From NCBI GenBank assembly GCA_023427285.1, contig JAEZBH010000144.1, positions 1-12,145 of the forward strand: a stretch of DNA of 12,145 nucleotides, written 5' to 3'. Positions 6,885 through 12,145 of this stretch are shown piece after piece. Source of the stretch: Pseudomonadota bacterium. Lineage in GTDB: Bacteria; Pseudomonadota; Alphaproteobacteria; Sphingomonadales; Sphingomonadaceae. The notes below the pieces were generated by a model that was given only the letters and a program-made list of their open reading frames with translations, was not told the origin of the DNA and did no database searches. A program made the translations under genes and the position numbers. Position 1 is the stretch's first letter; each line of letters begins with the position of its first letter.

Positions 6885-7015
6885 GATTCCGCCCTCCTGA
6901 TGCGCTGCGAAGAGCGAATCACTGAAGGCAAGGCCGAATCAGCTCCATGCGATTCGCCAGCCGATATAATTTTTCCGACTACCCGCAACAGCACCTGATT
7001 CGCCGTGATCGACTC
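6885..7015. promoter_or_regulatory. Cluster of six GANTC (CcrM) sites in non-coding DNA
   Basis: GANTC occurs at 6885, 6916, 6936, 6951, 6997 and 7011 (first bases), six times in 131 bases, between the tRNA and the next gene. Elsewhere in the window it appears roughly once per 400-450 bases. Two of these sites, plus two in the 3' end of the peroxidase gene, share the longer core CTGATTCG. GANTC is the target of the CcrM methylase, and GcrA, encoded about 1 kb away, acts at methylated GANTC promoters. No protein gene is convincing from 6804 to 7013. TATAAT at 6965-6970 is a lone -10-like match. Confidence 0.6.
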
Positions 7016-7250
7016 AGGTGGTGCCGCTCTGGCGCTGCGTGGGCGGGTGGGTGTCTGCCGCTTCATCCGGCCTTGGCGCATGAATCTGAAAACGCTCCAA
7101 CCGCTGGGCCAACTGCGCGGCCAGCACTTCAGCGCCCCGATCCTGTTCATCCGGCGTCTTTCCCGCATAGGCCCGGCGCACCCATTGCGGCACGACCCGT
7201 AGAAAAACGCCCAGCATCAGCTCAAGCTCGTCGCGCGTGACCCGCTTCAT
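7014..7250 (-). CDS. Hypothetical protein, 78 aa
   Basis: I do not recognise this family. ATG 7250 was chosen over the in-frame ATGs further upstream because GGAGG lies five bases before it. The product starts MKRVTRDELELMLGVFLRVV and continues PQWVRRAYAG, an amphipathic helical segment with no signal peptide or long membrane helix. A second charged helix follows (about 33-55, rich in Ala, Leu, Arg and Glu), then a Pro/Thr/Gln-rich tail. The clean binding site, biased helical composition and isolated minus-strand position support a real gene. It is transcribed divergently from the secreted DUF6491-like gene across a repeat-rich spacer, and its stop codon lies within the last GANTC site of the cluster. 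A role cannot be inferred. Confidence 0.6.
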   Translation of the reverse strand: MKRVTRDELELMLGVFLRVVPQWVRRAYAGKTPDEQDRGAEVLAAQLAQRLERFQIHAPRPDEAADTHPPTQRQSGTT

Positions 7251-7360
7251 TCCGCCCTCCATGAACAAAACAGGAACATACACCATCAGGCGGCGGTCAT
7301 GCCAGCCCCGAGACAAGCGCACCCCGCCTTTCCCTCCGTTCAGCCATATTGTAACGGCTT

Positions 7361-7388
7361 AGCAACCACGCTAGGGGCAGGGGTTGCT
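7361..7388. repeat. Inverted repeat AGCAACC / GGTTGCT
   Basis: A perfect 7-bp inverted repeat with a 14-base loop lies in the divergent spacer before the 78-residue and DUF6491-like genes. It could be an operator or a small RNA stem. Confidence 0.4.
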
Positions 7389-7401
7389 CCCCCAGGGCCG
7401 C

Positions 7402-7433
7402 CCCGGCAGCCAAATGGCCCGGTAGCCAAATGG
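7402..7433. repeat. Tandem 16-bp direct repeat
   Basis: CCCGGCAGCCAAATGG at 7402-7417 is followed directly by CCCGGTAGCCAAATGG at 7418-7433, with one difference. Two abutting copies about 1.5 helical turns apart in a promoter region are typical of a paired protein-binding site, but no regulator is identified. Confidence 0.6.
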
Positions 7434-7457
7434 GCGGCGCGCAACGGTTAACACCCT

Positions 7458-7486
7458 ATTCACGCCGCAACGCATAAGGCGTGAAT
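7458..7486. promoter_or_regulatory. 9-bp inverted repeat upstream of the DUF6491-like gene
   Basis: ATTCACGCC (7458-7466) and GGCGTGAAT (7478-7486) are perfectly complementary with an 11-base spacer, ending 22 bases before the ATG at 7509. It could be an operator or a hairpin in the 5' leader that controls access to the start. TTAAC at 7448-7452 just upstream resembles a CtrA half-site. Confidence 0.5.
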
Positions 7487-7508
7487 GAATACTTCCGGAT
7501 GAGGTTCG

Positions 7509-8018
7509 ATGCGGGTCGGCTTTACCATGGCGATTTTGGTTCTGCTCGGCACGGGCCTGCCGGCGCACGCTCAACCGCAGAATTACATGCGCCCTGTCAT
7601 CAAGGTGCCGGGCGTGGCCGCAGATGCCCCCCAGAGCATGGCGGACGAGACCCCGAAGGCCCGACAGCCCGAGCAGCACATGCAGCTCTCTGCCCCCTCT
7701 CCGGCGGAAGAGAGACAGGTTCAGTGCATTTCAATCGACGACATCCGTGATTCGGTCATCCGCAACGATCGCACCATCCATCTGCGGATGCGCGGCAACA
7801 TCTATTACGAGATGCGCCTCCAGAACACCTGTCCCGGCCTGTCGTTCTACGACGGCTTCTACTACCGCACGACGCCCAACCGGCAGCTGTGCGGCGGACT
7901 GGACATGATTATGGCGCGCTCCGGCAGCCGCTGCCCGATCGAGTCCTTCACGCGCATCGAGAAAGAAAAAGCGCCCGCATCGCCCAAAAAGGGAAAGGCC
8001 AGGGAACCCCAGAGCTGA
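7509..8018 (+). CDS. Secreted DUF6491-like protein
   Basis: A 169-residue exported protein of unknown function. Residues 1-21 form a signal peptide (MRVGFTMAILVLLGTGLPAHA before QPQ). A Pro/Ala-rich linker follows to about residue 70. The folded part (73-147) has the pattern I associate with DUF6491: CISIDDIRDSVIRNDRTIHL, then an M-R-G strand, NTCPGLSFYDGFYYRT, and a final Cys motif. Its four cysteines, Cys73, Cys108, Cys128 and Cys142, could form two disulfides in the periplasm. The C-terminus is basic and Lys-rich. GAGG lies four bases before the ATG. It is divergent from the 78-residue gene and convergent with gcrA. The domain name is from memory of the motif, so the family call is moderate; export is more secure. 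Confidence 0.78.
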   Translation: MRVGFTMAILVLLGTGLPAHAQPQNYMRPVIKVPGVAADAPQSMADETPKARQPEQHMQLSAPSPAEERQVQCISIDDIRDSVIRNDRTIHLRMRGNIYYEMRLQNTCPGLSFYDGFYYRTTPNRQLCGGLDMIMARSGSRCPIESFTRIEKEKAPASPKKGKAREPQS

Positions 8019-8076
8019 CGCATCAGCCCGGCATTCCCCGGCCCTTACTCCGGATCATCCGAATGAGATCGGTCGC

Positions 8077-8502
8077 TTAGCGGCGCGGCGCCAGCGGCGG
8101 CAGCGGGCGGCGATCACGACGCGGCAGCTGCGCCTGATAGGCAACGGCGCAGTGCTCCCCGCAGTAGGGGAAGCCCGGCTGCACGTTCTTGCCACAGAAG
8201 TGGAAATCTTCATCGCCGGGGTGGCCATGGGGCCACTTGCAGATCTTGTCGGAAAGGTCGAGCAGGGTCACCCGCTTGGGCTTCGTGACCACCTTCGGCT
8301 TCTTTGGCGCGACAGCCGCAGCTTTCTTGGGCGCGCCGGCCTTCACCGGAGACGGACGGGCTTTCAGGCCCAGACGGTGCGCTTTGCCAATGACGGCGTT
8401 GCGGGTCACACCTTCGCCAAGCTCTTCTGCGATCTGGCTCGCGGACGAGCCCTTCTCCCAGAGTTGCTTCAAAAGTTCGATCCGCTCGTCGGTCCAGGAC
8501 AT
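8077..8502 (-). CDS. gcrA: Cell-cycle regulator GcrA
   Basis: GcrA is an alphaproteobacterial transcription factor that binds sigma-70 RNA polymerase and activates promoters carrying CcrM-methylated GANTC, linking replication to gene expression. The 141-residue product starts with the diagnostic helix-turn-helix MSWTDERIELLKQLWEKGSS, followed by SASQIAEELGEGVTRNAVIG and KAHRLGLK (about 1-47). A Lys/Ala/Pro linker spans about 50-77. The conserved C-terminal sigma-interacting part (about 78-125) contains Cys88, Cys103, Cys114 and Cys118 in CKWPHGHP...FHFCGK...YCGEHC. The spacing would allow metal binding, which is my inference. It is shorter than the Caulobacter protein (about 173 residues as I recall), mainly in the linker. 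GAGG precedes ATG 8502. No GANTC site lies in its own 127-base upstream region. It converges with the DUF6491-like gene and diverges from the ABC permease. Confidence 0.96.
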   Translation of the reverse strand: MSWTDERIELLKQLWEKGSSASQIAEELGEGVTRNAVIGKAHRLGLKARPSPVKAGAPKKAAAVAPKKPKVVTKPKRVTLLDLSDKICKWPHGHPGDEDFHFCGKNVQPGFPYCGEHCAVAYQAQLPRRDRRPLPPLAPRR

Positions 8503-8629
8503 ACAAAGAACCTCACTTGAGATATTCGCCCTCTACATAGGGAAACTCTGTCCAAATAGCGAGACCTTGTCGGCAGAAAGACGGCGCGCTAGCACTACTC
8601 ACGCGCGTAATTTGAGGAAATTCAGGTTC

Positions 8630-9484
8630 ATGACCAGTCCCACCCCGGCCCCCGGCACCCCGGCAAGCAGTTCTGCGACCCATTTCTATCCGCCGGGTCA
8701 GCCGCGCATCGGCGTACTGAACTGGTACGGCACCCGCACCCTCTACCTGAAGGAGGTGCGACGGTTCCTGAAGGTTCACACCCAGACGATCTGGGCTCCG
8801 GCGGTCACGACCCTGCTGTTCCTCGCCATCTTCACCGTGGCGATGGGACGCGCCGACCAAACCGTCCTCGGGGTGCCGCTTGCAACCTTCCTCGGCCCCG
8901 GCCTCATCGCCATGGCCATGTTGCAGAACGCCTTTGCCAACACGTCCTCGTCCATTCTCATCGCGAAGGTGCAGGGCACCATCGTTGATACGCTGATGCC
9001 GCCGCTCTCGCCCGGCGAGTTGCTGCTGGCCTATGTGGGCGGCGGCGTGACCCGCGCCTTTGCCGTGGGACTGGCGGTATGGCTCGCCTTCCTCCTGTGG
9101 CCGGGGGCAGACCCCACCATCCGCGAACCCTGGGCCGTGATTTATTACGGCATCATGGGCTCGGCCATGCTGTCGCTGATGGGCATCCTGACGGGTGTGT
9201 GGGCAGAGAAATTCGACCATGGCGCAGCCGTCACCAACTTCATCATCCAGCCGCTCTCGCTGCTTTCAGGCACGTTCTATACGCTCGACCGCCTCAGCGG
9301 CGTCTGGAACACCATCAGCCACGCCAATCCGTTCTTCTTCGTGATCGACGGCTTCCGCTACGGCTTCCTCGGCGTGTCCGACGGACCGCTTGCCTGGGGC
9401 GGGCTCTACCTGCTCGCCATCAACCTGGCCCTGGGCGGCCTCACCTATTTCGTGCTGCGCACCGGCTGGCGCTTGAAAGCCTGA
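8630..9484 (+). CDS. ABC-2 type transporter permease (YadH-like)
   Basis: The membrane subunit of an ABC exporter. The 284-residue product has a polar N-terminal tail (1-30), the interfacial helix NWYGTRTLYLKEVRRFLKV, and about six membrane helices near 54-72, 84-103, 131-157, 168-190, 200-216 and 255-276. A conserved loop (QPLSLLSGTFYTLDRLSGVW...HANPFFFVIDGFRYGFLG) is typical of the ABC-2 family. These permeases dimerise and work with a separate ATPase, but none is encoded next to it here, so the partner must be elsewhere. The substrate cannot be deduced. ATG 8630 is chosen because the homologous part begins soon after it and upstream sequence in this frame overlaps gcrA antisense. The binding site is mediocre (AGG three bases before, GAGGA about ten). 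TTGTCG (8566-8571) and TAGCAC, 17 bases on, may be its promoter. Confidence 0.92.
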   Translation: MTSPTPAPGTPASSSATHFYPPGQPRIGVLNWYGTRTLYLKEVRRFLKVHTQTIWAPAVTTLLFLAIFTVAMGRADQTVLGVPLATFLGPGLIAMAMLQNAFANTSSSILIAKVQGTIVDTLMPPLSPGELLLAYVGGGVTRAFAVGLAVWLAFLLWPGADPTIREPWAVIYYGIMGSAMLSLMGILTGVWAEKFDHGAAVTNFIIQPLSLLSGTFYTLDRLSGVWNTISHANPFFFVIDGFRYGFLGVSDGPLAWGGLYLLAINLALGGLTYFVLRTGWRLKA

Positions 9485-9521
9485 GCCGGCAAGCCCGACC
9501 GCCTGCAAGCAGGCAAGACAC

Positions 9522-9564
9522 AAAGAAAAAGGCCGGCTCCGCGAAGGAACCGGCCCTTTCTTTT
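9522..9564. terminator. Bidirectional intrinsic terminator
   Basis: GGCCGG (9531-9536) pairs with CCGGCC (9550-9555), with an inner TCC/GGA stem and a GCGAA loop. AAAGAAAAA precedes it and CTTTCTTTT follows, giving a T-rich tail on both strands. It lies between the convergent permease and helicase genes and should end both transcripts. A smaller hairpin, GCCTG-CAAG-CAGGC, sits just upstream at 9501-9514. Confidence 0.85.
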
Positions 9565-9587
9565 CATGCCAGAGGCATCTGGCTGGA

Positions 9588-11330
9588 TCAGGCAGCGCCG
9601 CGATTGCGACGCGGACGCTCGTTGCCGCCGTCCTTGCCTGCCGGTACCTTGAAGCGGCCCCGACCTTCGCCCCGACCTTCGAAGCCACGGCCTTCACCGC
9701 GACCCTCAAAGCTGCGAGCCGGACGCTCGCCGAAGCTGCGCTCGCCTGCGGGCTTGCGCTCACCGCGACCCTCGAAACTACGGCCTTCGCCGCGACCTTC
9801 GAAACTGCGAGCCGGACGCTCGCCGAAGCCGCGCTCCGTGCGGGGACCGCCGCGGCCTTCAAAGCTGCGGCCCTCGCCACGGCCTTCAAAGCTACGGCCT
9901 TCACCGCGACCTTCGAAGCTGCGAGCCGGACGCTCCCCGAAGCTGCGCTCGCCACGCGGACCACCGCGACCTTCAAAGCTGCGGCCCTCGCCGCGACCCT
10001 CAAAGCTGCGGCCTTCGCTGCGACCCTCGGAACCACGACCGCGCCCATCGCGACGACCCTCGCCATCACGGCGGCCTTCGCTGCGGCCCGAACCACGACC
10101 CTCGAAGCTGCGGCCTTCGCGACCACGACCTTCGCCGCGACCCTCGCCATGCGCCCGCTCACGCGGCCCCGGCATAGCCAGTTCCGCCGGAAGCTCGCTG
10201 CCCTTGTGCGAGGTGGCGAAGATCGAATGGCCGATGAGGCGCTCGATCTGCTTCAGGTACGGCTTCTCGCTGTCATCGACGAACGAGATGGCGATGCCCG
10301 CCGCGCCTGCACGCGCCGTGCGGCCGATGCGGTGAACGTAGCTCTCGGCGATGTTCGGCATATCGTAGTTGATGACGTGCGAGACGTTATCGACGTGGAT
10401 GCCGCGCGCGGCAATGTCGGTCGCCACCAGAATGGGAATGCTGCCGTCCTTGAAGCCGGCCAGCGCGCGGGTGCGCTGCGCCTGCGTCTTGTTGCCGTGC
10501 AGCGCCGCTGCGCCCAGACCCGCGCGGGTCAGGATCGTCACCAGCTTGTCTGCACCATGCTTGGTGCGGGCAAAGACCAGCGCCCGGTCCATGTCCTGCG
10601 TGTCGCGCAGCGTCTCGACCAGCAGCAGGCGCTTGTGCGACTGCGAGACATGAATGACGCGCTGCTCCACCTTGTCGGCGGTCTTGGCGACCGGCGTAAC
10701 CGCGACTTCCACCGGATTGGTCAGCAGGGTTTCGGCCAGCGAACGGATGGCCGGCGGCATGGTGGCCGAGAAGAACAGGCCCTGACGCTTCTTCGGCAAT
10801 GCCGAGACGATCTTCTTCAGCGGCTGGATGAAGCCCATGTCGAGCATCTGGTCCGCCTCGTCGAGGACAACGGCCTCAACTTCGGACAGGCTGACCGTGC
10901 CCTGAGCCATGTGGTCGAGCAGGCGGCCCGGCGTGGCGACAAGGACGTCAACGCCCGCTGCCAGAGACTGCTTCTGCGCGCCCATCGGCATGCCGCCGAA
11001 CACGGTGACGATCTTCAGCGCCGTGCCCTGCGCCAGCGTGCGGAACGTGGCGGTGATCTGGCTGGCCAGCTCGCGGGTGGGGCTGAGCACCAGCACGCGG
11101 CAGTGCTTGTAGCTGACCCGGCGCGGCTCCTTGAACAGACGGTGCAGCAGCGGCAGGGCGAAAGCCGCCGTCTTGCCGGTACCGGTCTGGGCAATGCCGA
11201 GCAGGTCGCGACCCTCGATCACATGGGGAATGGCGCCCGCCTGAATCGGCGTCGGCGTCTCAAAGCCATGCTTGGCGAGGGACTGGAGAAGGGTTTGATG
11301 AAGGCCGAGGCCCGAAAACGTAATTGTCAT
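9588..11330 (-). CDS. rhlE: DEAD-box RNA helicase (RhlE-like) with long GR-rich tail
   Basis: An ATP-dependent RNA helicase of the kind used in ribosome assembly, mRNA turnover and cold adaptation. The 580-residue product contains all core motifs in order: Q motif FETPTPIQ (23-30), Walker A AQTGTGKT (47-54), PTRELA (84-89), TPGRLLDH (133-140), DEAD (157-160), SAT (188-190), VATDIAARG (302-310) and HRIGRTAR (333-340). After about residue 388 comes a roughly 190-residue low-complexity tail of EGRGEGRSFEGR-type units interspersed with SFGERPAR. It is rich in Gly, Arg, Glu, Ser and Phe, surely disordered and probably RNA-binding. Many RhlE proteins have basic tails; this one is long and unusually regular. 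The ATG at 11330 has only a weak AAAGA site. A TATAAA box (11484-11489, minus) with a 150-base leader is a possible promoter. The gene symbol reflects sub-family resemblance. Confidence 0.95.
   Translation of the reverse strand: MTITFSGLGLHQTLLQSLAKHGFETPTPIQAGAIPHVIEGRDLLGIAQTGTGKTAAFALPLLHRLFKEPRRVSYKHCRVLVLSPTRELASQITATFRTLAQGTALKIVTVFGGMPMGAQKQSLAAGVDVLVATPGRLLDHMAQGTVSLSEVEAVVLDEADQMLDMGFIQPLKKIVSALPKKRQGLFFSATMPPAIRSLAETLLTNPVEVAVTPVAKTADKVEQRVIHVSQSHKRLLLVETLRDTQDMDRALVFARTKHGADKLVTILTRAGLGAAALHGNKTQAQRTRALAGFKDGSIPILVATDIAARGIHVDNVSHVINYDMPNIAESYVHRIGRTARAGAAGIAISFVDDSEKPYLKQIERLIGHSIFATSHKGSELPAELAMPGPRERAHGEGRGEGRGREGRSFEGRGSGRSEGRRDGEGRRDGRGRGSEGRSEGRSFEGRGEGRSFEGRGGPRGERSFGERPARSFEGRGEGRSFEGRGEGRSFEGRGGPRTERGFGERPARSFEGRGEGRSFEGRGERKPAGERSFGERPARSFEGRGEGRGFEGRGEGRGRFKVPAGKDGGNERPRRNRGAA
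9650..10150. repeat. Degenerate tandem repeats encoding the helicase tail
   Basis: Short units coding for SFEGRGEGR recur throughout. A longer block, SFGERPARSFEGRGEGR or close variants, occurs three times (around 9700, 9800 and 9930), with very similar DNA, including a shared GCGAGCCGGACGCTC core. Repeats this alike at DNA level suggest recent duplication and possible length variation between strains. Their base bias also keeps the opposite strand open for hundreds of codons. Confidence 0.8.
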
Positions 11331-11635
11331 GTATCTTTCAATGGAATGTCAGTGGCGAAAGCCTGACTGCACCCGAACACGGCACATACACGCACATCGC
11401 CATGCCGCGCGGCCCGCAGGGCGCACGGCGTTGAGGGTATGACCCTCCGCGTGATTGGATGGCCGGTCGAATCGGGAAGTCTCTTTATAGGCAGCCGCGA
11501 ACCATGGGGATGTATCAAACCCGAGGCAAAATGCGGCGGTCACGCGACCGGAGGACTTCCGAAGCTGCTCTGGCAGCCCGCCACACATGGGCCGAATGCC
11601 GCCAAAAGTCAAGGCAAGGCTTGAGGGGAGAAAAC
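11331..11635. other. Non-coding spacer upstream of the helicase gene
   Basis: No convincing gene was found here on either strand. Visible elements are a perfect hairpin GAGGGT-ATG-ACCCTC (11433-11447) that would lie in the helicase mRNA leader, a GANTC site at 11469-11473, TATAAA on the minus strand (11484-11489), and an inverted repeat CGGTC-ACGC-GACCG (11537-11550). Confidence 0.5.
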
Positions 11636-11722
11636 ATGCCCCGAACCCTCTGCCCGAACCCTCCGCCGGGATGCGCAAAACCATACAGTTCCATTGACTC
11701 GACAGCGCTTCGCCGTCATTAA
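11636..11722 (+). CDS. Possible leader peptide of argD (28 aa)
   Basis: ATG 11636 follows a strong site (GGGGAG, five bases upstream) and reads 28 codons to TAA at 11720-11722. The peptide starts [19 protein letters not shown] and ends ALRRH, with two adjacent Arg codons (CGC CGT) three codons from the stop. The stop lies inside a small hairpin (TCGCCG 11710-11715 with CGGCGA 11725-11730), 15 bases before the terminator that precedes argD. Position, size and Arg codons fit a translated attenuation leader for an arginine gene. The peptide has no homology that I know of, and the run of Arg codons is short, so this is a suggestion only. Confidence 0.3.
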   Translation: MPRTLCPNPPPGCAKPYSSIDSTALRRH

Positions 11723-11723
11723 A
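11694..11723 (+). promoter_or_regulatory. Possible argD promoter with GANTC in its -35
   Basis: TTGACT (11694-11699) is followed after 18 bases by ATTAAA (11718-11723). The -35 overlaps a GANTC site (11696-11700), as in CcrM/GcrA-controlled promoters. If used, RNA would begin near 11730 and enter the terminator hairpin within ten bases. It also competes with the leader-peptide reading, so only one of the two is likely to be right. Confidence 0.3.
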
Positions 11724-11737
11724 TCGGCGAGAACCCT

Positions 11738-11761
11738 GGCGGTCCCTCCGGACCGCCTTTT
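11738..11761 (+). terminator. Intrinsic terminator or attenuator in the argD leader
   Basis: GGCGGTCC (11738-11745) and GGACCGCC (11750-11757) form a perfect 8-bp stem with a CTCC loop, followed by TTTT. It is directed toward argD, whose ATG is only 19 bases after the last of these T. On the minus strand no T run follows the hairpin. Confidence 0.75.
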
Positions 11762-11780
11762 GTCGTTTGGAGAGCCAAGC

Positions 11781-12145
11781 ATGATCACGCCGGTGATGCC
11801 GACCTACGCTCGCGCGGACATTGAGATGGTCCGTGGTGAAGGCTGCTATGTGTTTGAGTCCAAGGGGCGAAAATATCTGGATTTCGCCGCTGGCATTGCC
11901 GTGAGCGCCTTCGGTCATGGCCACCCGCATCTGGTTGAGGCCCTGAAGCGTCAGGCCGACCTGCTGTGGCACACCTCGAACCTCTATCGTGTTCCAGGTC
12001 AGGAGCAGGTCTCCGAGCGCCTGCGCGCCGTCACCTTTGCGGACACGATGTTCTTCACCAACTCGGGCACCGAGGCGGTGGAATGCGCCATCAAGACCTG
12101 CCGCCGCCACCATTCGGCGCAGGGCCGCCCCGAGAAGTACGGCAT
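11781..12145 (+). CDS. argD: Acetylornithine aminotransferase, N-terminal part
   Basis: A PLP enzyme of arginine synthesis that converts N-acetylglutamate semialdehyde and glutamate to N-acetylornithine and 2-oxoglutarate; many homologues also serve lysine synthesis. The first 121 codons are present and the gene runs off the right edge. The product starts [20 protein letters not shown], then has [20 protein letters not shown] and the LWHTSNLY segment. The phosphate-binding motif [13 protein letters not shown] is near residues 93-105. These are the expected class-III aminotransferase landmarks. The PLP lysine lies beyond the window. GGAGA is seven bases before ATG 11781. It is preceded at 19 bases by an intrinsic terminator, so its expression probably depends on controlled read-through. 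In some Rhizobiales argD is next to gcrA; here two genes intervene. Confidence 0.95.
   Translation, partial: MITPVMPTYARADIEMVRGEGCYVFESKGRKYLDFAAGIAVSAFGHGHPHLVEALKRQADLLWHTSNLYRVPGQEQVSERLRAVTFADTMFFTNSGTEAVECAIKTCRRHHSAQGRPEKYG

Noticed and set aside
9079..10335. A 418-codon open frame on the plus strand rich in RPSPRPSKLR
   Set aside because: It lies antisense to the helicase repeats and the permease 3' end. The low-complexity sequence is a by-product of repeat base bias, and the opposite strand has an unmistakable DEAD-box gene.
11349..12113. A 254-codon minus-strand frame opposite argD and the helicase spacer
   Set aside because: The plus strand from 11781 clearly encodes ArgD motifs; the minus frame has no recognisable domain.

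Overview
The window is GC-rich, densely coded DNA from an alphaproteobacterium. The best lineage evidence is a complete gcrA gene, a cell-cycle regulator confined to that class, in the same 12 kb as the start of argD; in some Rhizobiales these two genes are adjacent. I cannot resolve the genus from the sequence.

Layout, left to right. At 1-612 is the C-terminal part of a LysR regulator, cut by the window edge. Facing it is a hotdog acyl-CoA thioesterase (622-1036, minus) that carries a one-base frameshift. Next come an exported oligopeptidase B (1103-3277, minus) and, divergently, an Xaa-Pro aminopeptidase (3392-5176, plus). The peptidase gene is followed by a row of stem-loops including one good intrinsic terminator. 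The 740 bases after that are not empty: they hold a 33-codon TTG-start gene for a one-helix membrane peptide (5346-5447, minus), an AT-rich island and a 16-bp hairpin. A periplasmic glutathione peroxidase (5920-6507) overlaps, tail to tail, a small basic-protein gene on the other strand (6426-6617). tRNA-Thr(GGT) follows at 6729-6803. Beyond it is a 210-base non-coding stretch with a dense cluster of GANTC (CcrM) sites, then a small hypothetical gene (7014-7250, minus), a repeat-rich divergent spacer and a secreted DUF6491-like protein (7509-8018, plus).

The right third holds gcrA (8077-8502, minus), an ABC-2 type permease with no ATPase beside it (8630-9484, plus), a bidirectional terminator, a DEAD-box RNA helicase with a roughly 190-residue GR-rich repetitive tail (9588-11330, minus), a 450-base spacer and the beginning of argD (11781 to the edge, plus). 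The spacer ends in a short leader-like ORF with Arg-Arg codons and an intrinsic terminator only 19 bases before argD.

Most genes are housekeeping: peptide breakdown (two peptidases), peroxide defence, RNA remodelling, arginine synthesis and cell-cycle control. The parts most worth a second look are regulatory or very small: the GANTC cluster in a window that also encodes GcrA, the membrane mini-protein, and the attenuator-like argD leader. I found no CRISPR array, insertion sequence, prophage or obvious defence system.
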